Below, piece by piece: positions 34,270 to 41,499 of a DNA stretch of 48,725 nt; the first letter of the stretch is position 1; every line of letters begins with the position of its first letter. The position numbers and the translations under genes were made by a program. The notes beneath the pieces are model-generated. The model was given only the letters and a program-made list of their open reading frames with translations. It ran no database searches and was not told the DNA's origin. Source of the DNA: Lachnospiraceae bacterium (lineage in GTDB: Bacteria; Bacillota; Clostridia; Lachnospirales; Lachnospiraceae); assembly GCA_029012365.1 (NCBI GenBank), contig JAQXLY010000059.1, positions 1 to 48,725 on the forward strand, read 5' to 3'.

Positions 34270-35160
34270 ATGAGGAAATGGAAAAAAGTATTCGCGGGGC
34301 TTATTTGTGCTGTTTTGTTTTGTGCATGCGCTAATAAAACGGGGGATAATGCGACGAATGCCGCCGGTACGGATGATGCAGATGTAACACCGGTGGTTAC
34401 AGTCACGGTAGCACCGGAAACGACCGTTACACCGAAAGCGGATATAACACCTACAACAAAGCCTACACCAACTCCCGTACCTACACCGACTCCGTTGCCA
34501 AAGTGTGACCCGCTCTATGTGGAGTTTAAGGATGGAAGCGCTAATTCCGGTTCCTGTGAAATTGCAGACGGATGGTCGAACGGAAATATGTTTAACGTAA
34601 CCTGGAGAAAAGCAAATTGCACCTTTACAGGTGATAAGATGCAATTGATTATCAATACGGATTCAGGTAGTATTCCTTATTCGGGAGCAGAATACCGTTC
34701 CAGAAAGTTTTTCGGTTACGGAAGATATGAGGTGTCTTTGAAGGCAATTAAAAATGACGGGGTTGTTACTTCGTTTTTTACTTATACCGGTCCTACAGAC
34801 AAGAACCCGTGGGATGAGATTGATATTGAGATTTTAGGAAAAGATACATCAAAGGTACAATTTAACTACTTTACCAATGGCAGAGGAAATCACGAGTATA
34901 TGCATGACCTTGGTTTTGATGCATCGGAAGACTTTCATACATATGCATTTGAGTGGCACAAGGATAAGATTGTGTGGTTTATTGACGGTGTAGAGGTTTA
35001 TACCGCAACCGACAATATTCCGACGCACAGAGGGAAGATTATGATGAACGCATGGTGTGGAAAAAATGTTGATTCATGGCTGAAGCCGTTTGATGACAGC
35101 AATTTACCACTGATTGCGGAGTACGAATGGTTTTCATATACTCCGTTTGATGAAGAATAA
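34270..35160 (+). CDS. GH16 licheninase (beta-1,3-1,4-glucanase) lipoprotein
   Basis: Secreted, lipid-anchored hydrolase for mixed-linkage beta-glucan, 296 residues. Lipobox LFCAC (Cys20), then a Thr/Pro-rich linker (about 40-76), then the GH16 jelly roll. The catalytic motif is DEIDIEILG with Glu182 (nucleophile) and Glu186 (acid/base); FHTYAFEWHKDKIVWFIDG is also typical. It starts 20 nt after pyrD behind AAAGGAGG, so it is probably on the pyrimidine transcript, an unexpected grouping. Confidence 0.94.
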   Translation: MRKWKKVFAGLICAVLFCACANKTGDNATNAAGTDDADVTPVVTVTVAPETTVTPKADITPTTKPTPTPVPTPTPLPKCDPLYVEFKDGSANSGSCEIADGWSNGNMFNVTWRKANCTFTGDKMQLIINTDSGSIPYSGAEYRSRKFFGYGRYEVSLKAIKNDGVVTSFFTYTGPTDKNPWDEIDIEILGKDTSKVQFNYFTNGRGNHEYMHDLGFDASEDFHTYAFEWHKDKIVWFIDGVEVYTATDNIPTHRGKIMMNAWCGKNVDSWLKPFDDSNLPLIAEYEWFSYTPFDEE

Positions 35161-35169
35161 GAAAGAGGC

Positions 35170-35216
35170 ATGGGCTGTTGCATAAATGAAATGCGATAGC
35201 CCATTTGTTTTTTCGG
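35170..35216 (+). terminator. Terminator after the GH16 gene
   Basis: ATGGGCTGTTGCAT (35170-35183) pairs with ATGCGATAGCCCAT (35191-35204), then TTGTTTTTT. Member of the recurring hairpin family. Confidence 0.9.
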
Positions 35217-35223
35217 AAAAGTA

Positions 35224-35252
35224 TTGACAGAAGGTGGACGGTATTTTATAAT
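35224..35252 (+). promoter_or_regulatory. Promoter of the flavodoxin-like gene
   Basis: TTGACA (35224-35229), 17-nt spacer, TATAAT (35247-35252), perfect consensus. Confidence 0.92.
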
Positions 35253-35307
35253 AAAGGTAATATATTACATTTTTGTTTTTTACAGGCATTGCATGAGGAG
35301 GAAAACA

Positions 35308-35835
35308 ATGAAGACAGCAATTATTTATTTTTCGCAGACAGGATTTACGAAGCAGTATGCGGAATGGATAGCAGAAGAGACAGGTGGAGAGTGTATACCG
35401 TTTGCAGAAGCGGGGAAAAGAGATTTTTCAGAGTATGATACGATTGCATTCGGCAGCTGGTGTCATGCAGGTATGATTCGCAAGCTTAACTGGTTTAAGG
35501 AAAAAATGCCCCAGTGGCAGGGAAAGAAAAAGATTGTGTTTGCAGTAGGCGCTACTCCGGCGGAAAGTCCTGAGATAGCGGAGGCTCTTCGTAAAAATTT
35601 CAATGATGAGGAGTGGGCACAGGTATCGGTGTTTTATTGTCCGGGAGGTCTTCGTTATGAGAATATGAAGTTTGGTTCAAAGCTGATGATGAAAATGTTT
35701 GCTAAGATGATGGACGGAAAAAAGGATAAAACAGAGAGTGAAAAGGTGATGGCGGAGATGATAGGTAAGTCCTACGATATCTCTGACCACAAGTATGTGA
35801 TGCCGATTGCAGAGTGTGTAAAATCTTTTTCTTGA
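35308..35835 (+). CDS. Flavodoxin domain protein
   Basis: Protein of 175 residues with a flavodoxin fold. The FMN phosphate loop is YFSQTGFTKQYAEWIAEE, and IAFGSWCHAGMIRKLNWFK is a conserved middle part, similar to menaquinone-dependent protoporphyrinogen-type flavodoxins. It likely transfers electrons in the cytosol. The start at 35308 follows GAGGAGG; earlier in-frame codons lie in or before the promoter. Its stop codon overlaps the -35 of the next promoter. Confidence 0.85.
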   Translation: MKTAIIYFSQTGFTKQYAEWIAEETGGECIPFAEAGKRDFSEYDTIAFGSWCHAGMIRKLNWFKEKMPQWQGKKKIVFAVGATPAESPEIAEALRKNFNDEEWAQVSVFYCPGGLRYENMKFGSKLMMKMFAKMMDGKKDKTESEKVMAEMIGKSYDISDHKYVMPIAECVKSFS

Positions 35836-35860
35836 CATGCTCTTGGTTTAGTGCTATACT
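35832..35860 (+). promoter_or_regulatory. Strong promoter of the AspRS leader
   Basis: TTGACA (35832-35837), 17-nt spacer, TATACT (35855-35860). It overlaps the flavodoxin stop codon. Transcription should begin near 35866, about 350 nt before the AspRS start. Confidence 0.9.
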
Positions 35861-35865
35861 CGAAA

Positions 35866-36011
35866 AAAATGAAACGAGGCAGCTACGATGAATCAGAACA
35901 GTCAACTTGCAAAGTTGAATAGGGACGACGATAGGTAGCGCTTGTATCTGTGAAGTATCATAGGTGCAAGCGCTCTTGGTGTTGTGCCTATGTGGAATAG
36001 TAGTTACGTGT
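35866..36011 (+). ncRNA. Branched leader RNA, candidate riboswitch or attenuator
   Basis: By hand folding: a closing helix AGGCA (35877-35881) with TGCCT (35985-35989); inside, GCTAC (35882-35886) with GTAGC (35935-35939), enclosing TCAACTT/AAGTTGA (35902-35908, 35912-35918); and a second arm CGCTTG/CAAGCG (within 35937-35944 and 35967-35974). The closing strand GCCTATGTGG (35986-35995) can instead pair with CCACATAAGG (36018-36027), part of the following terminator. No T-box motif (AGGGTGGNACCGCG) is present, and I do not recognise a known riboswitch class. It lies before an AspRS gene. It could also be an independent RNA of about 200 nt. Confidence 0.55.
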
Positions 36012-36067
36012 GAAGAGCCACATAAGGTAGAATGTAGTTTTCTGCTTTATGTGGCTCTTCGTGTTTT
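36012..36067 (+). terminator. Attenuator-like terminator in the AspRS leader
   Basis: GAAGAGCCACATAA (36012-36025) pairs perfectly with TTATGTGGCTCTTC (36047-36060), followed by GTGTTTTG. The left arm can pair with the upstream GCCTATGTGG, giving an antiterminator. Confidence 0.8.
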
Positions 36068-36083
36068 GAAAGGGGGCGCTGGA

Positions 36084-36146
36084 ATGGGACAGAGAGACGA
36101 TGTCCTTACGGATGACCGGGAGGAGCTAATGAATTCGTTGCTTTGA
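36084..36146 (+). CDS. Asp-rich 20-residue leader peptide candidate
   Basis: ATG at 36084 with GGGGG (36072-36076) 7 nt upstream opens a 20-codon frame. It has Asp-Asp at residues 5-6 and 10-11, two Glu and one Asn. It lies between the leader terminator and the AspRS ribosome site, and ends 67 nt before that gene. Four Asp codons in 20 before an Asp-tRNA synthetase suggest attenuation or translational control by charged tRNA-Asp/Asn. Short, so possibly chance. Confidence 0.45.
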   Translation: MGQRDDVLTDDREELMNSLL

Positions 36147-36155
36147 CCGGCTGTG

Positions 36156-36199
36156 TCTGCGCTATGGCACGGTACGGTCCGTAAAGAGGATAGCGCAGA
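36156..36199 (+). promoter_or_regulatory. Hairpin before the AspRS ribosome site
   Basis: TCTGCGCTA (36156-36164) and TAGCGCAGA (36191-36199) form a 9-bp stem with an inner ACGG/CCGT pairing. It ends directly before AAAGAGGA, the AspRS ribosome site, with no T-run. Could govern access of ribosomes. Confidence 0.5.
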
Positions 36200-36213
36200 A
36201 AAGAGGATAGAAT

Positions 36214-37542
36214 ATGATAAAATTATTGAATGGTGAAAGAAAAGAAGCGACAGTATTACCGGAGAATTTGAAGGAACATATCGGAGAACAGATACAAATT
36301 CACGGTAGTATCTATAAAATTCGTAAAATGCGGGGCTTTGCGTTTGTGCTGCTTCGGACGGCAAGGCAGGTAGTACAGTGCATCTATTCGGAGGAGCAGG
36401 CAAAGTTTCTTTTGGAAGAATTGCAGGAGGAAAGCTGTGTGAAGCTTTCTGCGGAGGTGGCAGCCGAAGAAAGGTCACATACCGGCTATGAGCTGCGTCT
36501 GATTTCGGTAGAAGTTCTGTCAAAGCCGGAGGAAGCGAGTCCGATTGTAATTAACAATAAGCTGGTGGACACATCTTTGGAAAACTTGTTAAACTATCGT
36601 CCGGTTACCCTTCGTAATGAAAAGGAGCGTGCAATTTTTAAAATACAGGAAGGAATTACATTCGGTATTCGGAAGTTTTTGCAGGAAAATCGTTTTACGG
36701 AAATTCATACTCCTAAGATTGTATATTCCGGTGCAGAAGGAGGAGCTAATATTTTTCGTATCGGGTATTTCGGAAAGGAAGCCTATCTGGCACAGAGTCC
36801 TCAGTTTTACAAGCAGATGATGGTCGGTGTGTATGAGCGTGTATTTGAAATTGCACCGGTGTTTCGGGCAGAGAAGCATGATACCTCCAGACATCTGAAC
36901 GAGTATACAAGCGTGGACTTTGAAATGGGCTATATCGACAGCTTTGAGGAAATCATGCAGACAGAGACAGCGATGCTGCGTGCCGTGATGGAGTATTTGG
37001 AAGCTTATTACACACCGGAACTGGAGCTGCTTTCCGTGAAGCTTCCGAAAGTAGCGGGAATTCCGGTGATTCGGTTTGTTGAAGCAAAGGAGCTGGTGGC
37101 AAAAGAGTACCACAGAGAAATCAAGGATTATGAAGATTTTGAACCGGAGGAAGAGAAGCTTCTTTGTGAGATAATGGAGAATAAAACCGGAAGCGAGTTT
37201 GTATTTGTTACCCATTATCCGAGTAAGAAGCGTCCGTTTTATGCAATGGAGAGTGCAGAAAATCCGGAAGAAACAGAGAGCTTTGACCTTTTATTCCGGG
37301 GACTTGAGATTACGACGGGAGGACAGCGCATTCATTCTTACCGGGAACAGCTGGAGAAGATGAAAAGGCGTGAAATGAACGTAGAGCTGTTTGAAAGCTA
37401 TCTCATGATGCATAAGTACGGGATGCCGCCGCACGGTGGACTGGGACTCGGACTGGAACGTTTTACAAGCAGACTGCTTGGTCAGGAAAATGTGCGCAGG
37501 GCAACGCTGTTTCCGAGAGATACAGGAAGGCTGGAGCCGTAA
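36214..37542 (+). CDS. aspS: Archaeal-type aspartyl-tRNA synthetase, probably non-discriminating (AspRS2)
   Basis: Class IIb synthetase of 442 residues, much shorter than the approximately 590-residue bacterial AspRS because it lacks the GAD insertion. An N-terminal anticodon-binding OB fold (about 1-105) precedes the catalytic core, with motif 2 around FRAEKHDTSRHLNEYTSVDFE and motif 3 GLGLGLERFTSRLLG. HYPSKKRPFYAM is AspRS-like, not AsnRS-like. In Clostridia such enzymes charge both tRNA-Asp and tRNA-Asn, the latter being amidated by GatCAB; gat genes are not in the window. The start follows AAAGAGGA. The elaborate leader suggests regulation. Confidence 0.88.
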   Translation: MIKLLNGERKEATVLPENLKEHIGEQIQIHGSIYKIRKMRGFAFVLLRTARQVVQCIYSEEQAKFLLEELQEESCVKLSAEVAAEERSHTGYELRLISVEVLSKPEEASPIVINNKLVDTSLENLLNYRPVTLRNEKERAIFKIQEGITFGIRKFLQENRFTEIHTPKIVYSGAEGGANIFRIGYFGKEAYLAQSPQFYKQMMVGVYERVFEIAPVFRAEKHDTSRHLNEYTSVDFEMGYIDSFEEIMQTETAMLRAVMEYLEAYYTPELELLSVKLPKVAGIPVIRFVEAKELVAKEYHREIKDYEDFEPEEEKLLCEIMENKTGSEFVFVTHYPSKKRPFYAMESAENPEETESFDLLFRGLEITTGGQRIHSYREQLEKMKRREMNVELFESYLMMHKYGMPPHGGLGLGLERFTSRLLGQENVRRATLFPRDTGRLEP

Positions 37543-37645
37543 GGATGCGTGATGTAATTTATTCAATAAGTCAAGCAGAAAAGAAAATTAGTTGTATAAT
37601 AAAAGGAGAGATGTTGTATCGGTAAAGAAAGAGAGGATGATGTTT

Positions 37646-38272
37646 ATGAGATTTTCTGAGCTATCCCGTCCGTGGCAGCGGGTGTTTGAATTGGACTGGT
37701 TGTCTTTATGTGAAGGAAGTAAAGCAATCGGAGCGGTAATTGTAGATGAGAAAGGAGAGATTATTTCCGAAGGCAGAAATAGGATTTATGAGGATGTTAT
37801 TCCGAATCCGGCGGTATGGCATGCGGAGGTAGAAGCAGTACGGAATTTGGATGTGAGAAAGTTTCCAAATCTGAGGTCATATACGTTATATGCAGGTTTA
37901 GAGCCATGCCCAATGTGTATGGGAACTCTTGTGATGGGGCACATCCGTCATGTGGTAATCGGTGCACCGGACAATTACGGCGGAGCGATGGGACTGATGA
38001 AGCACAGTCCGTTTTTGGCACGGAAAAATGTGCAGGTGACCTTTGAAAAAGAGGAGTACGGTCATATGCAACGGGCGTTTCAGACTTTATGGGAGCTGAT
38101 TTATCATGGGAAGGATGAGAAAACAGAGGCAAAGCTTTTGGATTTTTCCGTGTACAATAAAATAGGTGTTGAAGCGGCGAAAAAGCTTTTGGAAGACGGC
38201 GTGTTGGAAGGAAGGGTGCTTTCCGAAGTTACGGTTGAAGAGGTGTTTGATGCATTGGCGAAGCGCTTTTAG
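37646..38272 (+). CDS. Nucleoside/tRNA-adenosine deaminase family protein
   Basis: Zinc hydrolase of the cytidine-deaminase superfamily, 208 residues. The zinc site is WHAEVEAV plus EPCPMCMGTLV. A C-terminal extension of about 60 residues exceeds TadA. Substrate is uncertain: guanine, cytosine-related base or tRNA. The start at 37646 is 9 nt behind GAGAGG; ATGs at 37637 and 37640 are too close to it. A TATAAT at 37595-37600 may be the -10. Confidence 0.85.
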   Translation: MRFSELSRPWQRVFELDWLSLCEGSKAIGAVIVDEKGEIISEGRNRIYEDVIPNPAVWHAEVEAVRNLDVRKFPNLRSYTLYAGLEPCPMCMGTLVMGHIRHVVIGAPDNYGGAMGLMKHSPFLARKNVQVTFEKEEYGHMQRAFQTLWELIYHGKDEKTEAKLLDFSVYNKIGVEAAKKLLEDGVLEGRVLSEVTVEEVFDALAKRF

Positions 38273-38278
38273 TGAAAG

Positions 38279-38482
38279 CCGGGAGTCAGCTTTGCGGAGG
38301 CAGCCGTAGGCGGAGAAGTGAGAAAGCATGTGTGTGGATTTTCGGGCGCGAAAAGAGAAGTACCGGTTAATGAGAATACGATTTTTCATGCCTGTTCCAT
38401 TTCAAAATGGATTACTTCAATAGGGATGCCGGATATAGCGGCTTCGGGGCTATGGAGTACACCAACGGATTTGGCAGCCTGA
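38279..38482 (+). pseudogene. Collapsed beta-lactamase/serine hydrolase pseudogene
   Basis: A frame without start codon begins 7 nt after the deaminase stop. It reads PGVSFAEAAVGGEV...REVPVNENTIFHACSISKW and then jumps directly to MPDIAASGLWSTPTDLAA before a TGA. The SISK motif is the active-site SxxK of class C beta-lactamase/PBP4-like serine hydrolases; PDIAASGLWSTPTDLA is a far more C-terminal segment. About 100-150 residues between them are missing. After the stop a shifted frame continues in similar style to about 38560. Remnant of a degraded gene. Confidence 0.8.
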
Positions 38483-38576
38483 CTGAGAAGCTTCAGGGTG
38501 AAAGAAAATTCGGTATGGCAATATTGCAGAAGAAATGGTATAATGAATACACTACGGACAAAGGAGAACATAAAGT

Positions 38577-40664
38577 ATGAGCCATTCGTTAAAAGTGTCG
38601 TCGAAAACAGCACACAGTATTAATCCTGATATGATTGGATTATTTTTTGAAGATATTAACTTTGCGGCAGACGGAGGACTGTATGCGGAGCTGATTGAAA
38701 ACAGATCGTTTGAGGCAGTAAAAAGCTGCGGAGGCTCTCATAACTATGTGTTGCAGGGAGATTATTTATATGGTTGGTCCGCAAAGGATGAGGACGGTGT
38801 TCTTGAAATCAGTGAAAACAGTCCGCTTTGTGAAAAGAATCCGCACTATGCAAGGTTTACGGCAAAGAAGGCGGGAGCAGGCTTTGTAAATAAAGCATAT
38901 GACGGTATTCCGTTTCGGAAAAATATGACCTATAAGGTTTCCTTTTATGCAAGAGAGGTTGACTACCTAAAAGGGAATATTGTAGTTTCTGTTACAAAGG
39001 CCGGAGTGGCACTTGCATCCGCTACGGTTGCTTTTACACCTGCACAGGCAGAAAATCCGAACGGATATGACGCAATGGTAGGCAACTGTGCAAATAAGGA
39101 ATGGATTAAGTATGAGACGGAGCTTATTGGTGACATAGCAGAAGATACAGTGACCGGCTGCGTTTTTGAGCTTTGTCTTACCGAAGCAGGCTGTATGGAG
39201 TTTGATATGATTTCGGTTATTCCGGCTGATGCGGTAGCCGGGATATTCCGCAAGGATTTGTTTGAGGCTCTTGCCGCGCTTCATCCGGGCTTTTTACGTT
39301 TTCCGGGCGGCTGTATTGTAGAGGGCACGAGTCTGATGCGCAGATATCGCTGGAAGGATACCGTCGGTCCGCTCACACAGCGTAAAATCAATACCAATCT
39401 CTGGGCGACCCAGGGAGGAAATACGCTGTTCTCGTGGGAGATGCAGGACAGTCACTATATGCAGAGCTATGGAATCGGCTTTTATGAGTATTTTCTCCTA
39501 TGTGAGCTGTTGTCCGATGAAATGAGAACCTGTATTCCGCTGCCGGTACTTAATATTGGTGTTGCCTGCCAGTTCCGCTCTTATGAGACGGTACCGGTAG
39601 GAACTGCGGAATTTGATGAATACATACAGGATGCACTGGATTTAATCGAGTTTGCAAACGGACCGGTGACAAGCAAATTTGGTGCATTGCGTGCGAGCAT
39701 GGGGCATCCGGAAAGCTTTCATCTTACACTTCTTGCTATAGGAAACGAGCAGTGGAATTCCCGTCATGTTGATTTAAATGAACGCTATACCGCTTTTGAA
39801 AATGCAATTCACGAAAAGTATCCGGAAATCAGATGCCTCGGCACGGCGGGACCGTTTGTAAAGGAGCCGCTGTATGAGAAGGCATGGGATTTTTACCGCA
39901 GTGAATGTAAGACAAATACAAAATTTACGTATGCGGTGGATGAGCACTACTATGTTGCCCCGCAGTGGTTATATGACAATGTGGATTTCTACGATTCCTA
40001 TCCGCGTGATATTTCTGTTTTTGCGGGAGAATATGCCGGACATGATGCAAATTTGAACAACTCCTTTGAGGCAGCACTTGCGGAAGCGGCAATGCTGACC
40101 GGTATGGAGCGAAACGGTGATGTTGTAAAGCATGCTTCCTACGCACCGTTGTTTAACCGTATCGGACATACCCAGTGGACACCGGACATGATTTGGTTTG
40201 ACGAGACAAAGGTAGTATTAACACCAAGCTATTATGTACAGAAGGTTTTTTCGGAGCATGCGGGAGAGTATGCGATGGAGCTTTTCGGACAGGAGAAGCG
40301 CTTAAGAGAGGAGAAGCTGTATGTTTCACTCGTAAAGTCCGGAGAAAAGCTGATTCTTAAGGTTGTGAATGCAAAGAATGAGGAGCAGACGCTTAAGCTT
40401 GTGAATGAGGACGGAGCGGCAATTTGTGCAAATGCCCGGCTGACAGTAATAAAAGGCGTGAAGCCGTTTGTCGAAGCCGTAGCGACGAATGCGATTGACC
40501 CGAACGGTCCGAACAAAGCAATTTCCTCCTCCGTTATGACGAATAAGGAGCTTTGTGAGGCAAGAAAGCCGGAGGAAGTTTCTGTAGAGACAACAAAACA
40601 GATGCTTCAGGTAGCACTTTCTCTTCCGGCAATGAGCCTTACGGTAGTTGAATTCGGAGAGTAG
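38577..40664 (+). CDS. GH51 alpha-L-arabinofuranosidase
   Basis: Removes arabinose side chains from arabinoxylan or arabinan oligosaccharides; 695 residues, no signal peptide, so cytosolic. The N-terminal part (FFEDINFAADGGLYAELIENR) and CBM-like insert lead to the barrel with FPGGCIVEG, acid/base Glu391 in AIGNEQW and nucleophile Glu485 in FAGEYA. A C-terminal beta-domain follows. ATG is preceded by AAAGGAG. A TATAAT at 38539-38544 could be its -10, with a weak -35. Fits with the GH10 xylanase elsewhere in the window. Confidence 0.95.
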   Translation: MSHSLKVSSKTAHSINPDMIGLFFEDINFAADGGLYAELIENRSFEAVKSCGGSHNYVLQGDYLYGWSAKDEDGVLEISENSPLCEKNPHYARFTAKKAGAGFVNKAYDGIPFRKNMTYKVSFYAREVDYLKGNIVVSVTKAGVALASATVAFTPAQAENPNGYDAMVGNCANKEWIKYETELIGDIAEDTVTGCVFELCLTEAGCMEFDMISVIPADAVAGIFRKDLFEALAALHPGFLRFPGGCIVEGTSLMRRYRWKDTVGPLTQRKINTNLWATQGGNTLFSWEMQDSHYMQSYGIGFYEYFLLCELLSDEMRTCIPLPVLNIGVACQFRSYETVPVGTAEFDEYIQDALDLIEFANGPVTSKFGALRASMGHPESFHLTLLAIGNEQWNSRHVDLNERYTAFENAIHEKYPEIRCLGTAGPFVKEPLYEKAWDFYRSECKTNTKFTYAVDEHYYVAPQWLYDNVDFYDSYPRDISVFAGEYAGHDANLNNSFEAALAEAAMLTGMERNGDVVKHASYAPLFNRIGHTQWTPDMIWFDETKVVLTPSYYVQKVFSEHAGEYAMELFGQEKRLREEKLYVSLVKSGEKLILKVVNAKNEEQTLKLVNEDGAAICANARLTVIKGVKPFVEAVATNAIDPNGPNKAISSSVMTNKELCEARKPEEVSVETTKQMLQVALSLPAMSLTVVEFGE

Positions 40665-40665
40665 A

Positions 40666-40803
40666 GAGAAGATAAAACGGATAAGTCATTTACAACAACC
40701 GTGGTTAGAAAAACGAGTCGGATATAAAGAGGATGAGCCGGGAAACGAAACGATTGATGAGAAGTCCGTAGAACGGTTCTATATAGAGAACGGCTTAGTT
40801 TGA
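40666..40803 (+). pseudogene. Probable C-terminal fragment of an unidentified gene
   Basis: A start-less frame of 45 codons right after the GH51 gene reads like real protein (QQPWLEKRVGYKEDEPGN..., SVERFYIENGLV at the end). I cannot name its family. It ends next to the antitoxin gene on the other strand. Likely debris of a deletion. Confidence 0.35.
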
Positions 40804-40815
40804 TTGTGTATTTTG

Positions 40816-41097
40816 TCATGCGTTAAGGTCTGCAAAGAGGTCGTCTACATTATTGTAGCCTTTTACGGATGGGTCCTTTACAATCCTTTCTGCCTCTAAT
40901 ATCGCTGCGACAGTTTCCTGATTCGGTCTGCCTTCCGTGATTTTAAACGGAATCCCGCCTTCACGTAACGATTGACGAACAAAAATATTAAAAGCGGTAC
41001 TGAGACTCATACCGAGTTCATCAAAGAGAGCTTCGGCAGCAGATTTTAAGTCGCTATCCATGCGAATGCTTATATTACAGGAAGTTGTTTTTGCCAT
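40816..41097 (-). CDS. RelB/DinJ family antitoxin, orphan
   Basis: Antitoxin of 93 residues. The N-terminal MAKTTSCNISIRMDSDLKSAAEALFDELGMSLSTAFNIFVRQ is a ribbon-helix-helix domain of the RelB/DinJ type. The C-terminal half would neutralise a RelE/YafQ toxin. Its stop overlaps an ATG (ATGA) of a frame beginning MTKYTIK, a toxin-like N-terminus, but that frame loses resemblance after a few codons. So the toxin seems lost. Direct repeats overlap its promoter. Confidence 0.9.
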   Translation of the reverse strand: MAKTTSCNISIRMDSDLKSAAEALFDELGMSLSTAFNIFVRQSLREGGIPFKITEGRPNQETVAAILEAERIVKDPSVKGYNNVDDLFADLNA

Positions 41098-41129
41098 GAT
41101 TATTACCCTTTCTTTATAATTCTAAATAT

Positions 41130-41174
41130 ATTATATACAATTTGCACGAAAAAATCAATGGTTTGCACGAAAAA
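41130..41174 (-). promoter_or_regulatory. Antitoxin promoter with two direct repeats
   Basis: Minus-strand TTGATT (41158-41153), 17-nt spacer, TATAAT (41135-41130). TTTGCACGAAAAA occurs at 41141-41153 and 41162-41174 on the plus strand, 21 bp apart (two helical turns), overlapping the -35/spacer. Fits autorepression by the antitoxin. Confidence 0.7.
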
Positions 41175-41233
41175 TGCATGGCTCTTTTGCTTTGGGGGAG
41201 TCCGTTTTATTGTACCGAAAATGATTTAAACTT

Positions 41234-41276
41234 AGAACAAAGATAGGAGATATATTCTTATGTTTGTTCTTTTTTT
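41234..41276 (+). terminator. Orphan terminator
   Basis: AGAACAAA (41234-41241) and TTTGTTCT (41263-41270) then TTTTTT. No gene precedes it on the plus strand within 570 nt. In the 400-nt gap 41098-41499 only this, the antitoxin promoter and the pyrE promoter were found. Confidence 0.65.
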
Positions 41277-41308
41277 AGAATGACCAGCAACGAGTGCAGA
41301 TTTGTTAG

Positions 41309-41337
41309 TTGAAAATTGGAAAGGGTGGTGGTATACT
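41309..41337 (+). promoter_or_regulatory. Promoter of pyrE
   Basis: TTGAAA (41309-41314), 17-nt spacer, TATACT (41332-41337). It gives a leader of about 155 nt with a small AAGCC/GGCTT hairpin (41459-41477) before the ribosome site. A second TTGACA at 41374 has a poor -10. Confidence 0.65.
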
Positions 41338-41499
41338 TAATAAGTGTATTTATGCTTTTTCATTTTTGATTAGTTGACAAATCAGAAATGGATGATTTCA
41401 TGGATAAATGGTTAATCGGTATAAAACTGGCACAGTAACGGTATTTGAAGTAAGAGAAAAGCCCCCGAAAGTGGCTTAAAACAAGGAGGATTTTATAAA

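Noticed and set aside
35866..36067. 6S RNA or SRP RNA
   Set aside because: The ends do not pair over a long helix with a central bubble, and the SRP loop motif (GGAAGGAAGCA) is missing.
35866..36213. T-box leader before aspS
   Set aside because: Expected from known Clostridial aspS2 genes, but the AGGGTGGNACCGCG antiterminator motif and a stem I with specifier loop were not found.
37291..37566. Minus-strand frame opposite the end of aspS
   Set aside because: Shadow of a well-supported synthetase gene; no independent support.
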